From: Arenivirga flava
GTDB taxonomy: Bacteria > Actinomycetota > Actinomycetes > Actinomycetales > Microbacteriaceae
DNA length: 64,000 nt
Direction of reading: 5' to 3'
Assembly: GCF_030161575.1 (NCBI RefSeq)
Contig: NZ_BSUL01000001.1
Coordinates: forward strand, 62,001 to 126,000
Below are positions 27,951 through 37,514 of this stretch, in pieces; positions within the stretch are counted from its first letter, which is position 1, and each line of letters starts with the position of its first letter. The position numbers were made by a program, and so were the translations under genes. A model generated the notes under the pieces. The model was not told the origin of the DNA. It did not search any database and worked only from the letters and a program-made list of their open reading frames with translations.

Positions 27951-28946
27951 ATGGCTAGCGTGATCGGGTTGAACGCACACAGACCCCCGCCCCGCCCCGG
28001 CGCCGCCGTCGCGGGCCACGGGCGCTCCCACGCCAAGCTCATCCTGTTCGGTGAGCACTCCGTCGTGCACGGGCACCCGGCCATCGCCGTGCCGGTGCAC
28101 GCGATCGGCGCCGAGGCGGATGCGGTGCCCGTCGGGGGCGCGCTGAGCGTCTCCTCGGACGACGCGGCCATCACGGCGCGCGAGGGCTGGCAGGACGTGC
28201 CGGTCATGGCGATCGCCGCCACGCTGCGCCGCCTCGGACTGCCGGAGGAGGGGGTGCACGCGAGCATCCGCAGCCGCGTGCCCGCCGGCCGCGGCTTCGG
28301 TTCCTCCGCCGCCGTCGCCGGCGCGATCGTCGCCGCCGTCGCCGATCTGCACGGGGCCGAGCTCGACCGGCAGACGCGCTTCGAGCTCGTGCAGGAGGCG
28401 GAGCGGGTGGCCCACGGCAACCCGAGCGGTCTCGACGCACGCACCACCGTCGCCGATCGCGCCGTCGCGTTCCAGCGCGGTGCCGTGCGCGAGTTCGACA
28501 TCGCGCTGCAGGGCTCCTTCGTCGTGGCCGACACCGGCGTGCACGGCAGCACCCGGCGGGCGGTCGCCGACGTCCGGGCGCTGCTCGAGCGGGAGCCCGA
28601 GCGCGCCGAGACGCTGCTCGATCGGCTCGGGGCCATCGCGGTGGACGCTGAGCGCGCCCTGCGCGTGGGCGATGCGCAGGCGACGGGTGGGATGATGGAC
28701 GAGAGCCAGCGCATCCTCCGCGAGCTCGGCGTCTCCAGCGTCGAGATCGAGGCACTGGTCACCGCGGCGACGGGCGCCGGCGCACTCGGCGCCAAGCTCA
28801 GCGGCGGCGGCCAGGGCGGATGCATCGTCGCCCTCATCGGCGACGGCGACGACGCGACGGCGGTGACGGAGGCCCTGCGCGCAGCGGGCGCTGCCGGCAT
28901 CTGGTCCGTGCCGCCGGCTCCCCATCCGAGCGGAACGACGACATGA
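27951..28946 (+). CDS. mvk: Mevalonate kinase
   Basis: A GHMP kinase of about 331 residues with AKLILFGEHSVVHGHPAIA at the N-terminus, the ATP-binding PAGRGFGSSAA loop near residue 115 and the C-terminal KLSGGGQGGCIVAL motif. It phosphorylates mevalonate to mevalonate-5-phosphate. The start is uncertain: ATG 27951, GTG 27960 and TTG 27969 are all in frame, and TAGCGT at 27956-27961 looks like a -10, which would favour a shorter, leaderless product. The stop overlaps mvaD by ATGA. Confidence 0.93.
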   Translation: MASVIGLNAHRPPPRPGAAVAGHGRSHAKLILFGEHSVVHGHPAIAVPVHAIGAEADAVPVGGALSVSSDDAAITAREGWQDVPVMAIAATLRRLGLPEEGVHASIRSRVPAGRGFGSSAAVAGAIVAAVADLHGAELDRQTRFELVQEAERVAHGNPSGLDARTTVADRAVAFQRGAVREFDIALQGSFVVADTGVHGSTRRAVADVRALLEREPERAETLLDRLGAIAVDAERALRVGDAQATGGMMDESQRILRELGVSSVEIEALVTAATGAGALGAKLSGGGQGGCIVALIGDGDDATAVTEALRAAGAAGIWSVPPAPHPSGTTT

Positions 28947-29919
28947 CCACCAGCAGCACCGCGGTCGCGCACCCGAACATCGCCCTCATCAAGTACTGGG
29001 GCAAGCGCGACGACCTCCTCATCCTGCCCGCCACCAGCAGCCTGTCGCTGACGCTGGACGTGCATCCCACCACCACCACGGTCGCCCTCGCCGAGGCCGA
29101 CAGCGCCTCCCTCGACGGCGCACCGATGACCGGCGACGCGCTCGAGCGCGTCAGCCGCTTCCTCGACCTGGTACGCGAGCTCGCCGGCTCCGACGCCCGC
29201 GCCGCCGTGGTGAGCACGAACGCCGGCCCGACCGCCGCCGGCCTCGCCTCCTCCGCCTCCGGCTTCGCGGCGCTCGCCGCGGCCGCCGCGCACGCCTACG
29301 GCCTCGACCTCGACGAGCGCGCGCTCAGCCGTCTGGCCCGCCGCGGCTCGGGCAGCGCCAGCAGGTCGATCTACCCCGGCTTCGCGCAGTGGCACGCCGG
29401 CACCGACGACGAGAGCTCCTTCGCCGAGCCCGTCGAGGCCCCGGGCATCGACGCGACCATGATCGTCGCGGTCGTCGACGGCGGCCCCAAGCACGTCTCG
29501 AGCCGCGCCGCGATGCGCGAGACGGTGCGCACCTCCCCGTTCTTCCCCGCCTGGATCGACTCGAGCGCCGTCGACCTCGCCGACCTGCGCGCCGCGCTCG
29601 CGGCGGGCGACCTGCCGGCCGTCGGCGAGGTGGCCGAGCGCAACGCGATGCGCATGCACGCGACCATGCTGGGCGCCGAGCCGCCCGTGCGCTACCTGTC
29701 GCCCGCCTCCGTCGCCGTGCTCGACCGCGTGCGGCAGCTGCGCGCGGAGGGCGTCGGCGCCTGGGCGACCATGGACGCCGGCCCCAACGTGAAGGTGCTG
29801 ACCGATCGAGCGGATGCGGAGCGCGTGCGCGCCGCGGTCGCGGAGCTCGGCGTCGCGAGCAGCCTGCTCGTCGCGGGGTCCGGCCCGGGCGTGACCGTGC
29901 GCGAGGGGGCACCGCGTGA
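28943..29919 (+). CDS. mvaD: Diphosphomevalonate decarboxylase, one-base break at 3' end
   Basis: A GHMP-family decarboxylase of about 325 residues with HPNIALIKYWGKRD at the start, TAAGLASSASGFAAL (phosphate loop, near residue 100), RRGSGSASRSIYPGF and DAGPNVKVLT. It converts mevalonate diphosphate to isopentenyl diphosphate. As printed the frame runs on past its proper end. One more G in the run 29905-29909 brings in the TGA at 29917, giving REGGTA as the C-terminus and a GTGA overlap with the next gene. The long read-through frame is therefore not real. Confidence 0.93.
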
Positions 29920-31037
29920 GCGCCATCGTCAGCCGTGCGCCCGGCAAGCTCTTCATCGCCGGCGAGTACGCGGTCGTCGAGCCCGGGCACCCCTCCGTGC
30001 TCGTGGCGGTGGACCGGTACATCACCGTGACCCTCACCCCGAGCGAGGGCAAGGGATCGATCTCGAGCGACCAGTACGGCAAGCTGCCCGTGGTCTGGCG
30101 TCGGCAGGGCCGCACGATGGTGCTCGATCACGACCACCGGCCCTTCGACTACGTGCTCACGGTCATCCAGACGGTCGAGCGCCTCGTGACCGAGCTCGGC
30201 ATCCCGCTGCGCTTCTACGACCTCGCCATCACCAGCGAGCTCGACGACGTCAACGGCCGCAAGTTCGGCCTCGGCTCGTCCGCCGCCGTCACGGTGGCGA
30301 CCGTGCGGGTGCTCGACGAGCTCTACGGGCTGGGCCTCGGCCCGCTCGAGCAGTTCAAGCTGGCGCTGCTCGCCACCGTGCAGGTCGCGCCGATGGCCTC
30401 GGGCGGCGATGTCGCCGCGAGCCTCTTCGGCGGCTGGATCACGTACTCCGCGCCCGACCGCGCCGAGCTGCGCCGCCGGCTCGACGCCGGCGCCGGCATC
30501 GGCGAGCTCCTCGGTGAGGAGTGGACGCACCTGAACGTGCGCAACCTGCGCGCGCCGAGCTCGGTCGAGCTGCTGGTCGGCTGGACGGGCGAGCCGGCCT
30601 CGACGACCCGGTTGGTCGACGAGCTGCAGGGCCGCAAGCAGCGCGAGGAGAGCCACTACGCCGAGTTCCTCGAGGGCAGCCGTCGCTGCGTCGACGGCCT
30701 CGTGGCCGCGCTGGCCCGCGATGACGCCGAGGGTGTGAAGACCCGCATCCGCGAGGCGCGCGCGCTGCTCGCCTCGCTCAGCGCGAGCGCCGGCGTGCAC
30801 ATCGAGACCCCCGAGCTCGCGCAGCTCTGCGCCGCCGCCGAGTCGATCGGCGCGGCGGCCAAGTCCTCGGGCGCCGGAGGCGGCGACTGCGGCATCGTGC
30901 TCGCCGACACCGGTGCGCCGATCGGCGAACTGCTGCGACGCTGGGAGCACCACGACATCCGCCGACTCGATCTGGCCGTGCACCCGCCGCTGCCGACCGA
31001 GGTCACGGGGGCGATCCCCACCGTGCGCGCGGACTGA
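29916..31037 (+). CDS. pmvk: Phosphomevalonate kinase
   Basis: A 373-residue GHMP kinase of the actinobacterial/Gram-positive type. It has APGKLFIAGEYAVVEPGHPS at the start, KFGLGSSAAVTVATV near residue 115 and KSSGAGGGDCGIVL near the end. It makes mevalonate-5-diphosphate. GTG start overlaps the corrected mvaD stop, so it belongs to the same translational chain. Confidence 0.94.
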   Translation: MSAIVSRAPGKLFIAGEYAVVEPGHPSVLVAVDRYITVTLTPSEGKGSISSDQYGKLPVVWRRQGRTMVLDHDHRPFDYVLTVIQTVERLVTELGIPLRFYDLAITSELDDVNGRKFGLGSSAAVTVATVRVLDELYGLGLGPLEQFKLALLATVQVAPMASGGDVAASLFGGWITYSAPDRAELRRRLDAGAGIGELLGEEWTHLNVRNLRAPSSVELLVGWTGEPASTTRLVDELQGRKQREESHYAEFLEGSRRCVDGLVAALARDDAEGVKTRIREARALLASLSASAGVHIETPELAQLCAAAESIGAAAKSSGAGGGDCGIVLADTGAPIGELLRRWEHHDIRRLDLAVHPPLPTEVTGAIPTVRAD

Positions 31038-31050
31038 GGAGGAGAACCGC

Positions 31051-32096
31051 ATGACCGTCCAGGACTCCGCCGCTCCCGTGCCGCTGCGCTGGATCGGCCC
31101 CGTCAAGATCAGCGGGGGCACCGTCGGTCGCGACGCCCCCGAGCTGGTCGAGGTGCCGCTGGCCACCTACGAGACCACCCTCTGGCCGAGCGTCAAGCGC
31201 GGCGCGGCGCTGTCGAAGCTCGCCGAGCGCGGCATCGTCGCGACCGTGGTGGACGAGCGGATGACGCGCTCCGTGCTCTTCGAGGCGGCCGACGCCTCCG
31301 TCGCCCTCGCCGCCGTGCGCGCCTTCGACGCGCAGCGCGCCGAGCTGGCCGCCGTGGTCGCGGCGAGCAGCCGCTTCGCCAAGCTCATCGACCTGCACAC
31401 GCAGATCGTGGGCGATCTGCTCTTCGTGCGCTTCGAGTTCACGACCGGCGACGCCAGCGGCCACAACATGGTGACGCTCGCGAGCGATCGCCTGATGGAC
31501 CACATCCTCGCCACCGTCCCCGGCCTGCGCTACGGATCGATCTCGGCCAACTACTGCACCGACAAGAAGGCCACCGCCGTCAACGGCATCCTGGGCCGCG
31601 GCAAGAACGTCGTCACCGAGCTGCTCATCCCGCGCGAGCACGTCGAGCGGCGGCTGCGCACCACGGCGAAGCAGGTCGAGACGCTCAACATCCGCAAGAA
31701 CCTGATCGGCACCCTGCTGGCCGGCGGCATCCGCTCGGCGAACGCGCACTACGCGAACATGCTGCTCGGCTTCTACCTGGCCACCGGCCAGGACGCCGCC
31801 AACATCGTCGAGGGCAGCCAGGGCATCACCCACGTCGAGGACCGCGACGGCGACCTGTACTTCTCGTGCACCCTGCCGAACGTGATCGTCGGCAGCGTCG
31901 GCAACGGCAAGGGGCTCGGCTTCGTCGAGGACAACCTCGCACGACTCGGCTGCCGCGAGGAGCGCGAGCCGGGGAGAACGGCCGCCGGCTCGCCGTGCTG
32001 GCCGCGGCCACGGTGCTGTGCGGCGAGCTCTCGCTCATGGCGGCGCAGACGAACCCGGGCGAGCTCATGAGCGCGCACCTGAAGTTCGAGCGGTAG
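31051..32096 (+). CDS. mvaA: Hydroxymethylglutaryl-CoA reductase, one-base break near 3' end
   Basis: A protein of about 348 residues with the HMG-CoA reductase blocks GDASGHNMVTLASDR (the cofactor-binding DAxGxNM motif), ANYCTDKKATAVNGI (catalytic Lys), IVEGSQGITHVE and GSVGNGKGLG. The last 40 residues (VLCGELSLMAAQ, LMSAHLKFER) are in another frame; one more G in the run 31971-31974 restores GENGRRLAVLAAA. It reduces HMG-CoA to mevalonate. AGGAGGAG precedes ATG 31051. Confidence 0.93.
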
Positions 32097-32104
32097 GAGG
32101 CATC

Positions 32105-33271
32105 ATGACCCGCATCGGCATCCACGACATCGCCATGGCGACCACGAAGTACCGGCTCGACCTGCCGCTGCTCGCCGAGGCCCAGGGCATCGACCCCGAG
32201 AAGTACCGCATCGGCATCGGGCAGGACGCGATGAGCTTCCCCGCCGCCGACGAGGACGTGGTCACGCTCGCGGCCGCGGCCGCGCAGCCGATCATCGAGC
32301 GGCACGGCGTCGAGGGCATCCGCACCGTGCTGCTGGCCACCGAGACCGGCATCGACCAGTCCAAGGCCGCGGCGGTGTACGTGCACGCCCTGCTCGGGCT
32401 GCCGCACTCCGCCCGCGCCGTCGAGCTCAAGCAGGCCTGCTACTCGGGCACGGCCGCGCTGCAGATGGCGGCGGGGCTCATCGCCCGCGACCCGCGCCAG
32501 CGCGTGCTCGTGATCGCGACCGACGTGGCCAAGTACGACCTCGATTCGAGCGGCGAGTCGACGCAGGGCGCCGCCGCCGTGGCGATGCTCGTGAGCGCCG
32601 ATCCCGCGATCGCCGTGCTCGAGGGGCCGAGCGGCGTGCACACCAACGACGTCATGGACTTCTGGCGCCCGAACTACCGGGTCACCCCGCTGGTCGACGG
32701 CAAGTACTCCGTGCGCGCGTACCTGCGCGCCGCGGAGGGCGCCTGGCTCGACTACCGGGCGCTCGGCGGCGCGGCGTTCGAGGACTTCGCCGCGCACTGC
32801 TACCACTCGCCGTTCACCAAGATGACGGCGAAGGCCCACAAGCACCTCATCGGCGTCAGCGGCGGGCAGGCCACGCCCGCCGAGGCCGAGGCCGCGCTGG
32901 CCGACACGGCCGTCTACAACCGGGCGATCGGCAACAGCTACACGGCGTCGCTCTACCTGGGGCTGCTCTCGCTGCTGGACCAGCGCGACGACCTCGCCGG
33001 CGAGCTGGTCGGCATGCTCAGCTACGGCTCCGGCGCCGTCGCGGAGTTCTTCGCCCTGCGCGTCGTCGAGGGCTACCGGGAGCACCTGCGCACCGAGCGC
33101 ACCCGCGCGCAGATCACCCGGCGCGAGCCGCTCGACGTCGCGCACTACCGCGAGCTGCACGAGCTGCGCCAGCCGTCCGACGGCGGCGACCACGCGGTGC
33201 CCGTCGACACGGCCGGGCCCTTCCGGCTGGCCGAGTACAGCGGTCACCAGCGGGTCTACCGCAGCCGCTGA
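32105..33271 (+). CDS. mvaS: Hydroxymethylglutaryl-CoA synthase
   Basis: A 388-residue thiolase-fold enzyme. The catalytic residues can be placed: Glu in LATETGID (about 80), Cys in KQACYSGTAAL (about 112) and His in CYHSPFTKM (about 235), followed by SYGSGAVAEFF. It condenses acetyl-CoA and acetoacetyl-CoA, the entry step of the pathway whose other enzymes precede it. GGAGG lies just before the start. It ends the operon; no isopentenyl-diphosphate isomerase gene is in the cluster. Confidence 0.95.
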   Translation: MTRIGIHDIAMATTKYRLDLPLLAEAQGIDPEKYRIGIGQDAMSFPAADEDVVTLAAAAAQPIIERHGVEGIRTVLLATETGIDQSKAAAVYVHALLGLPHSARAVELKQACYSGTAALQMAAGLIARDPRQRVLVIATDVAKYDLDSSGESTQGAAAVAMLVSADPAIAVLEGPSGVHTNDVMDFWRPNYRVTPLVDGKYSVRAYLRAAEGAWLDYRALGGAAFEDFAAHCYHSPFTKMTAKAHKHLIGVSGGQATPAEAEAALADTAVYNRAIGNSYTASLYLGLLSLLDQRDDLAGELVGMLSYGSGAVAEFFALRVVEGYREHLRTERTRAQITRREPLDVAHYRELHELRQPSDGGDHAVPVDTAGPFRLAEYSGHQRVYRSR

Positions 33272-33405
33272 GCCGACGGTGGTCCGCGCAGGCCCCGCGA
33301 TCCGTCACAATGGAAGCTGCGACGGCGCTCGACCCGATCGTGGGGATGGGGTCGGGTGCCGTCGCCCCAGCGCGCGGGCGCGGCCCGCGGCCTCCCGCTC
33401 CGCAT

Positions 33406-34139
33406 TCACGAAGCGAGCGGAGGCGCCTCCCCGATCCCCGTGATCGCGGTGGCGACGGCGAGTCCGTCGCGCAGCAGCGCCGCATCCGTCCCCGGCTCCA
33501 GCTCGGCCTGCGGATCGGCGATCGTGAGGCGTGCACCACCGGCCTCGCCGGGCTCGGCGACGAGGGCCTGCACGATGCCGAAGCTCGACAGGGCGGCCCA
33601 CTCGAGCGCGGCCGGCGTCGCGGTGTTCGGGGCGTTCACGTTCACGACCGTGCCCTCCTCCGCGGCCAGCACCGCGTCGAGCACGGTCGCCGCCGCGGCC
33701 GCGGCGGAGTCCCAGTGCAGCGCCTCCGGGCGCAGCCCGACGTCGAGCGACACCGCGAGGCCGCGCGACCCGTTCGCGCCGGCGGTGAGCGCCGCGCCGA
33801 CGGTGCCGGAGTGCAGCACGACGCGGCCGACGTTCGCGCCGCGGTTGATGCCCGACAGCACCAGATCGGGCGGGGTGCCGAACGAGCCGTGCGCGCCGAG
33901 CAGCGCGATCAGCGCCGGAGCGGCCCCGACCGCGTAGACCTGCAGGCCGTCCTGCTCGCGGTGCTCGATCGTCACGCGGCCCTGCTCGTCCGCGCCAATG
34001 ATCGCCGCGCCCGAGCCGCTGGCCTCGGTGCTCGGGGCGGCGACGACCACGTCGTGCCCGAGCTCGACGGCCATGCGCGCGAGCGCGTACAGACCGGGGA
34101 GTGCACCCCGTCGTCGTTGGTCACCAGGATGCGTGCCAT
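33406..34139 (-). CDS. surE: SurE, 5'/3'-nucleotidase, one-base frame break
   Basis: The first 15 residues, MARILVTNDDGVHSP, are the SurE metal-binding start (adjacent Asp pair). The rest, in another frame, has VVVAAPSTEASGSGA, VLSGINRGANVGRVVLHSGTVGAA and NVNAPN. One missing base in the G run 34096-34099 explains the break and gives about 244 residues. It removes phosphate from nucleoside monophosphates. The ATG overlaps the stop of the kinase gene by one base (TGATG). Confidence 0.9.
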
Positions 34140-35095
34140 CAGTCGTCCCCGTTCCTCTCGATCGGCTCCACGCGCACGTGCTCGCGCAGCCGGTGGATCG
34201 CCTCCCCGTCGCCGCTGCCCAGGCCGTGCCGGGTCACGTTGAGCGCCCCGGCCGCCGTGCCCAGCGCGACGGCCTCGTCGAGCGGGTCGCCGCGGTCGAG
34301 CGCGAGCGTCGTCGCCGCGGTGAGGGAGTCGCCGGCGCCGGAGGAGTCGACGACCTCCATCTCGGGGCCGTGCACGCGTCGGGCGCCGTCGCCGTCGAGC
34401 AGCAGCGTGCCGCTGCGCCGGGTGACGATCACCGCCTCGGCGCCGTCGGCGCGCATCCGCTCCATCGCCCGCAGGATGTCCCGCTCGTCGGCGTCCGCGC
34501 CCGGCCCGTCGATCAGGCCGTCGCGCTCCAGCTCCTCGTCGCTCACCTTCGCCAGGGCGACGCCGCCCTCGAGCGCGGCCTGCAGGCGCTCGCCGGCGAG
34601 GTCGACGATCACGCGCTTGCCCAGGCCGCCGAGATCGGCGGCCAGGCGGCGGTACACCTCGGCCGGCAGCAGGTCGTCCTCGGCCGGCCCGCTCAGCAGC
34701 ACCGTGTCGACGGCCAGCGCCTCGCGCACCGTCAGGGCGTACAGCTCGTCGAGGTCGTGGCGGGTGAACGGTTCGCCGCCCGCCTCGGCGATCGGCTCGC
34801 GCTCGCCGTCGCGCCGGTCGTGCACGTAGGCGCTGCCGCGCGCATCGCGCCGGACGGCGCTCACCTGCAGGCCGAGCTCCCCGAGCAGCGGCCCGAGCAC
34901 GAGGCCGGTCTCGCCGCTCAGCACGCTGCAGAGCGTCACCTGCGCGCCGAGCGAGCGCAGCATGCGCGCCTGCCAGACGCCCTGCCCGCCTGCGTGCACG
35001 TGCACGTCCGGGCCGTCGGGATGCTCCTCGATCGTCACGGTGAGCACGGGCGAGGGGGCGAGGATCACGAGGCGCTGCTGGGTCATGTCCGTCAT
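34139..35095 (-). CDS. PfkB-family sugar kinase (1-phosphofructokinase-like)
   Basis: A kinase of about 318 residues with the ribokinase-fold signatures HAGGQGVWQARML near residue 40 and the C-terminal VDSSGAGDSLTAA (catalytic Asp in GAGD). The start LVILAPSPVLTVTI resembles 1-phosphofructokinase/tagatose-6-phosphate kinases, but there is no fructose PTS gene nearby, so the substrate is open. Starts at 35095 and 35086 are both possible. Coupled to surE. Confidence 0.85.
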   Translation of the reverse strand: MTDMTQQRLVILAPSPVLTVTIEEHPDGPDVHVHAGGQGVWQARMLRSLGAQVTLCSVLSGETGLVLGPLLGELGLQVSAVRRDARGSAYVHDRRDGEREPIAEAGGEPFTRHDLDELYALTVREALAVDTVLLSGPAEDDLLPAEVYRRLAADLGGLGKRVIVDLAGERLQAALEGGVALAKVSDEELERDGLIDGPGADADERDILRAMERMRADGAEAVIVTRRSGTLLLDGDGARRVHGPEMEVVDSSGAGDSLTAATTLALDRGDPLDEAVALGTAAGALNVTRHGLGSGDGEAIHRLREHVRVEPIERNGDD

Positions 35096-35262
35096 TAAGG
35101 TACGGAGCCGGGAGGATGCGCGGCAGCTCTCGCGGGCCCCGTTCAGCGGGGCGTCGCCCGCCTGCACCACGGGTGTAGGCTGCCGACCGGCCCGCCCGGC
35201 CGCCGCCTCCTCGCGACGAGAGCCATGACGGACCCTGTCCCACGTTCCTGCGGAGGAGAGCC

Positions 35263-36060
35263 ATGCCCGTCGTCCCCACCCGATCGCGCCGCGACTGGAT
35301 CGTGCTCGTCGTGATCGGCCTCGCCGCCGGCTTCCTCTCCGGGTTCCTCGGCGTCGGCGGCGGCACCATCATCGTGCCGATGCTCACGGCGTTCCTGGCC
35401 TTCGACCAGCGCCTGGCCGCGGGCACCTCGCTCACCGCGATCATCCCTCCCGCGATCGTGGGTGTGATCGGCTACCTCATCACCGGTCAGGTCAACTGGA
35501 TCGCCGGCATCGTGCTCATCGTGGGCGCCATCGCCGGCGCCTGGATCGGTTCGTGGCTGCTGTCGAAGCTGCCCATCCTGGTGCTGCGGTGGATCTTCAT
35601 CGTCTTTCTGCTCTTCATGGCCGTCACGCTCTTCCTCGCGGTGCCCAGCCGCGAGTCCGAGGTCGACATGAACGTCCTCACGGTGGCGCTCCTGCTCCTG
35701 CTCGGCCTGGTCACGGGCATCATCTCGGGCCTGGTCGGCGTGGGCGGAGGGGTCATCCTCGTGCCCGCGCTCGTGCTGCTCTTCGGCGCCAGCGACCTCG
35801 AGGCCAAGGGCACGAGCCTGCTCGTGATGATCCCGACGACCATCACCGGCACCATCGGCAACGCGCGCCGCAAGAACGTCGACCTCAAGGCGGCACTCGT
35901 CATCGGCCTCACCGCGGCGCTGACGAGCCTGCTGGGCGTGTGGTGCGCGGTGCTGATCGACCCGCGGGTCGGCAGCATCCTCTTCGGCGCCTATCTCGTC
36001 TTCATCGCGCTGCAGAACACCATCAAGACCCTCAAGGCGCAGCGAGCGGCACGCGCGTGA
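35263..36060 (+). CDS. TSUP-family membrane transporter (TauE/SafE)
   Basis: A 265-residue membrane protein with about eight helices arranged as two halves, each beginning with the GxxxGfLGVGGG-type motif (FLSGFLGVGGGTIIVP near residue 25, ISGLVGVGGGVILVP near 155). TSUP proteins export or import sulfonates, sulfite and related anions. GGAGGAG precedes the ATG. The stop overlaps the following MFS gene by GTGA. Confidence 0.93.
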   Translation: MPVVPTRSRRDWIVLVVIGLAAGFLSGFLGVGGGTIIVPMLTAFLAFDQRLAAGTSLTAIIPPAIVGVIGYLITGQVNWIAGIVLIVGAIAGAWIGSWLLSKLPILVLRWIFIVFLLFMAVTLFLAVPSRESEVDMNVLTVALLLLLGLVTGIISGLVGVGGGVILVPALVLLFGASDLEAKGTSLLVMIPTTITGTIGNARRKNVDLKAALVIGLTAALTSLLGVWCAVLIDPRVGSILFGAYLVFIALQNTIKTLKAQRAARA

Positions 36061-37514
36061 GCGCCGGCGCAGAGTCGGCCGACCAGGAGCGGATGCGCTG
36101 GCGCGCCTTCGCGGTCTGCGTCGGCGTCGCCTGCCTCACCATCCTCGACCTGTCGAAGGTCAACGTCGGCCTGCCCGCGCTGGAGAGCGCGCTCGGCGCC
36201 GGACCGACCCAGCTGCAGCTGATCGTCGCCGGCTACACGCTCGTGTTCGGCCTCACGCTGGTGCCCGGCGGGCGTCTCGGCGACCTCACCTCCCGGCGCA
36301 GGCTCTTCGTCATCGGTCTCTCGCTCTTCACCGCCGCGAGCCTCCTGTGCGCGATCGCACCGACCATCGAGGTGCTCATCGCCGCCCGCCTGCTGCAGGG
36401 TGCGGCCGCCGGCCTGCAGATGCCGCAGGTGACGGGCATGATCCAGCAGCTCTTCCAGGGCCCGGAACGCGGACGCGCCTTCGGGCTGTTCGGCGCGATT
36501 ATCGGTCTCTCCACCGCCTTCGGACCCGCCATCGGCGGCCTGCTCATCGCCGTCGGCGGCGAGCAGGACGGCTGGCGCCTGCTGTTCTGGATGAACGTGC
36601 CGCTCGGCGCGATCGCGCTGATCGCCGCGCTGCGGCTCCTGCCGCGGGAGCAGCGGTCGGAGGGCGGCCCGCGGGGCCTCGATCCGCTCGGCCTGGTCCT
36701 GCTCGGCGGGGCGATCCTCGCGCTGCTGGCGCCGTTCCTGCTCACCACGGGTGGCGAGTCCGACGACCCGCGGCGCTGGTTCCTGCTGCTGCTCGGCGCG
36801 GTGCTGCTGCTGGCCTTCGTGCTCTGGGAGCGCCGCTACGCCCGCGGCGGGCGCTCGCCGGTGCTCGACCTCGAGCTCGTGCGGCGCCCGTCGTTCCGCA
36901 ACGGCGTCATCGTCGGCACCGCGTTCTTCGCGGCGATGCCGTCGCTCTTCCTCGTGGCGACGCTCTACCTGCAGCAGGGCCTCGCGCTCAGTGCGCTGGC
37001 CGCCGGCTCGGTGAGCATCGGCTTCGCGCTCGCGTCGGCGCTCGGCTCGTGGCTGAGCGGCCCGCGGGTGCAGCGCCTCGGACGGGCGCTCGTGGTCGGC
37101 GGCCTGGTCGTGCTGATCGCCGGGTTCGCCCTGGCACTGCTGCTCGTGCACCTCGTGCCGAGCGCGGCGGTGCCGTGGGCGATGGCCGGGGCGCTCACCC
37201 TCGCCGGCATCGGCGGCGGCTGCGTCGTCGGCCCCAACCAGACGCTCACGCTGTCGGAGGTGCCGGTCGCCCAGGCTGGCGTCGCGGGCTCGGTCGTGCA
37301 GCTCGGCCAGCGCGTGGGCACGGCCGTGGGCGTGGCGCTCGCGACCTCGACCTTCTACGGCGTGCTCTCGCGCGAGGTCGGCGCCGAGACCGACGCCACC
37401 GCCTACCTCGACGCCTTCTCGCTGGCCCTCGTCGTCGTCATCGGCCTCGCCTCCCTGGCCCTCGTCGCCTCGCTGCTCGACCTCCGCAAGCGCCACGAGG
37501 CCGGCACGCGCTGA
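36057..37514 (+). CDS. MFS transporter, DHA2 (14-helix) drug-exporter type
   Basis: A 485-residue permease with about 14 helices. Motif A (GRLGDLTSRRRLF) follows helix 2, motif C is visible as FGLFGAIIGLSTAFGPAIGG, and NVPLGAIALI is typical of EmrB/QacA proteins. It starts with GTG coupled to the TSUP gene. Export of an unidentified compound is likely. Confidence 0.92.
   Translation: MSAGAESADQERMRWRAFAVCVGVACLTILDLSKVNVGLPALESALGAGPTQLQLIVAGYTLVFGLTLVPGGRLGDLTSRRRLFVIGLSLFTAASLLCAIAPTIEVLIAARLLQGAAAGLQMPQVTGMIQQLFQGPERGRAFGLFGAIIGLSTAFGPAIGGLLIAVGGEQDGWRLLFWMNVPLGAIALIAALRLLPREQRSEGGPRGLDPLGLVLLGGAILALLAPFLLTTGGESDDPRRWFLLLLGAVLLLAFVLWERRYARGGRSPVLDLELVRRPSFRNGVIVGTAFFAAMPSLFLVATLYLQQGLALSALAAGSVSIGFALASALGSWLSGPRVQRLGRALVVGGLVVLIAGFALALLLVHLVPSAAVPWAMAGALTLAGIGGGCVVGPNQTLTLSEVPVAQAGVAGSVVQLGQRVGTAVGVALATSTFYGVLSREVGAETDATAYLDAFSLALVVVIGLASLALVASLLDLRKRHEAGTR

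Noticed and set aside
28820..30517. mvaD frame continuing through pmvk as a fused protein
   Set aside because: The sequence after 29910 is low-complexity Arg-rich and antiphase to pmvk; one missing G in 29905-29909 explains the lost stop.
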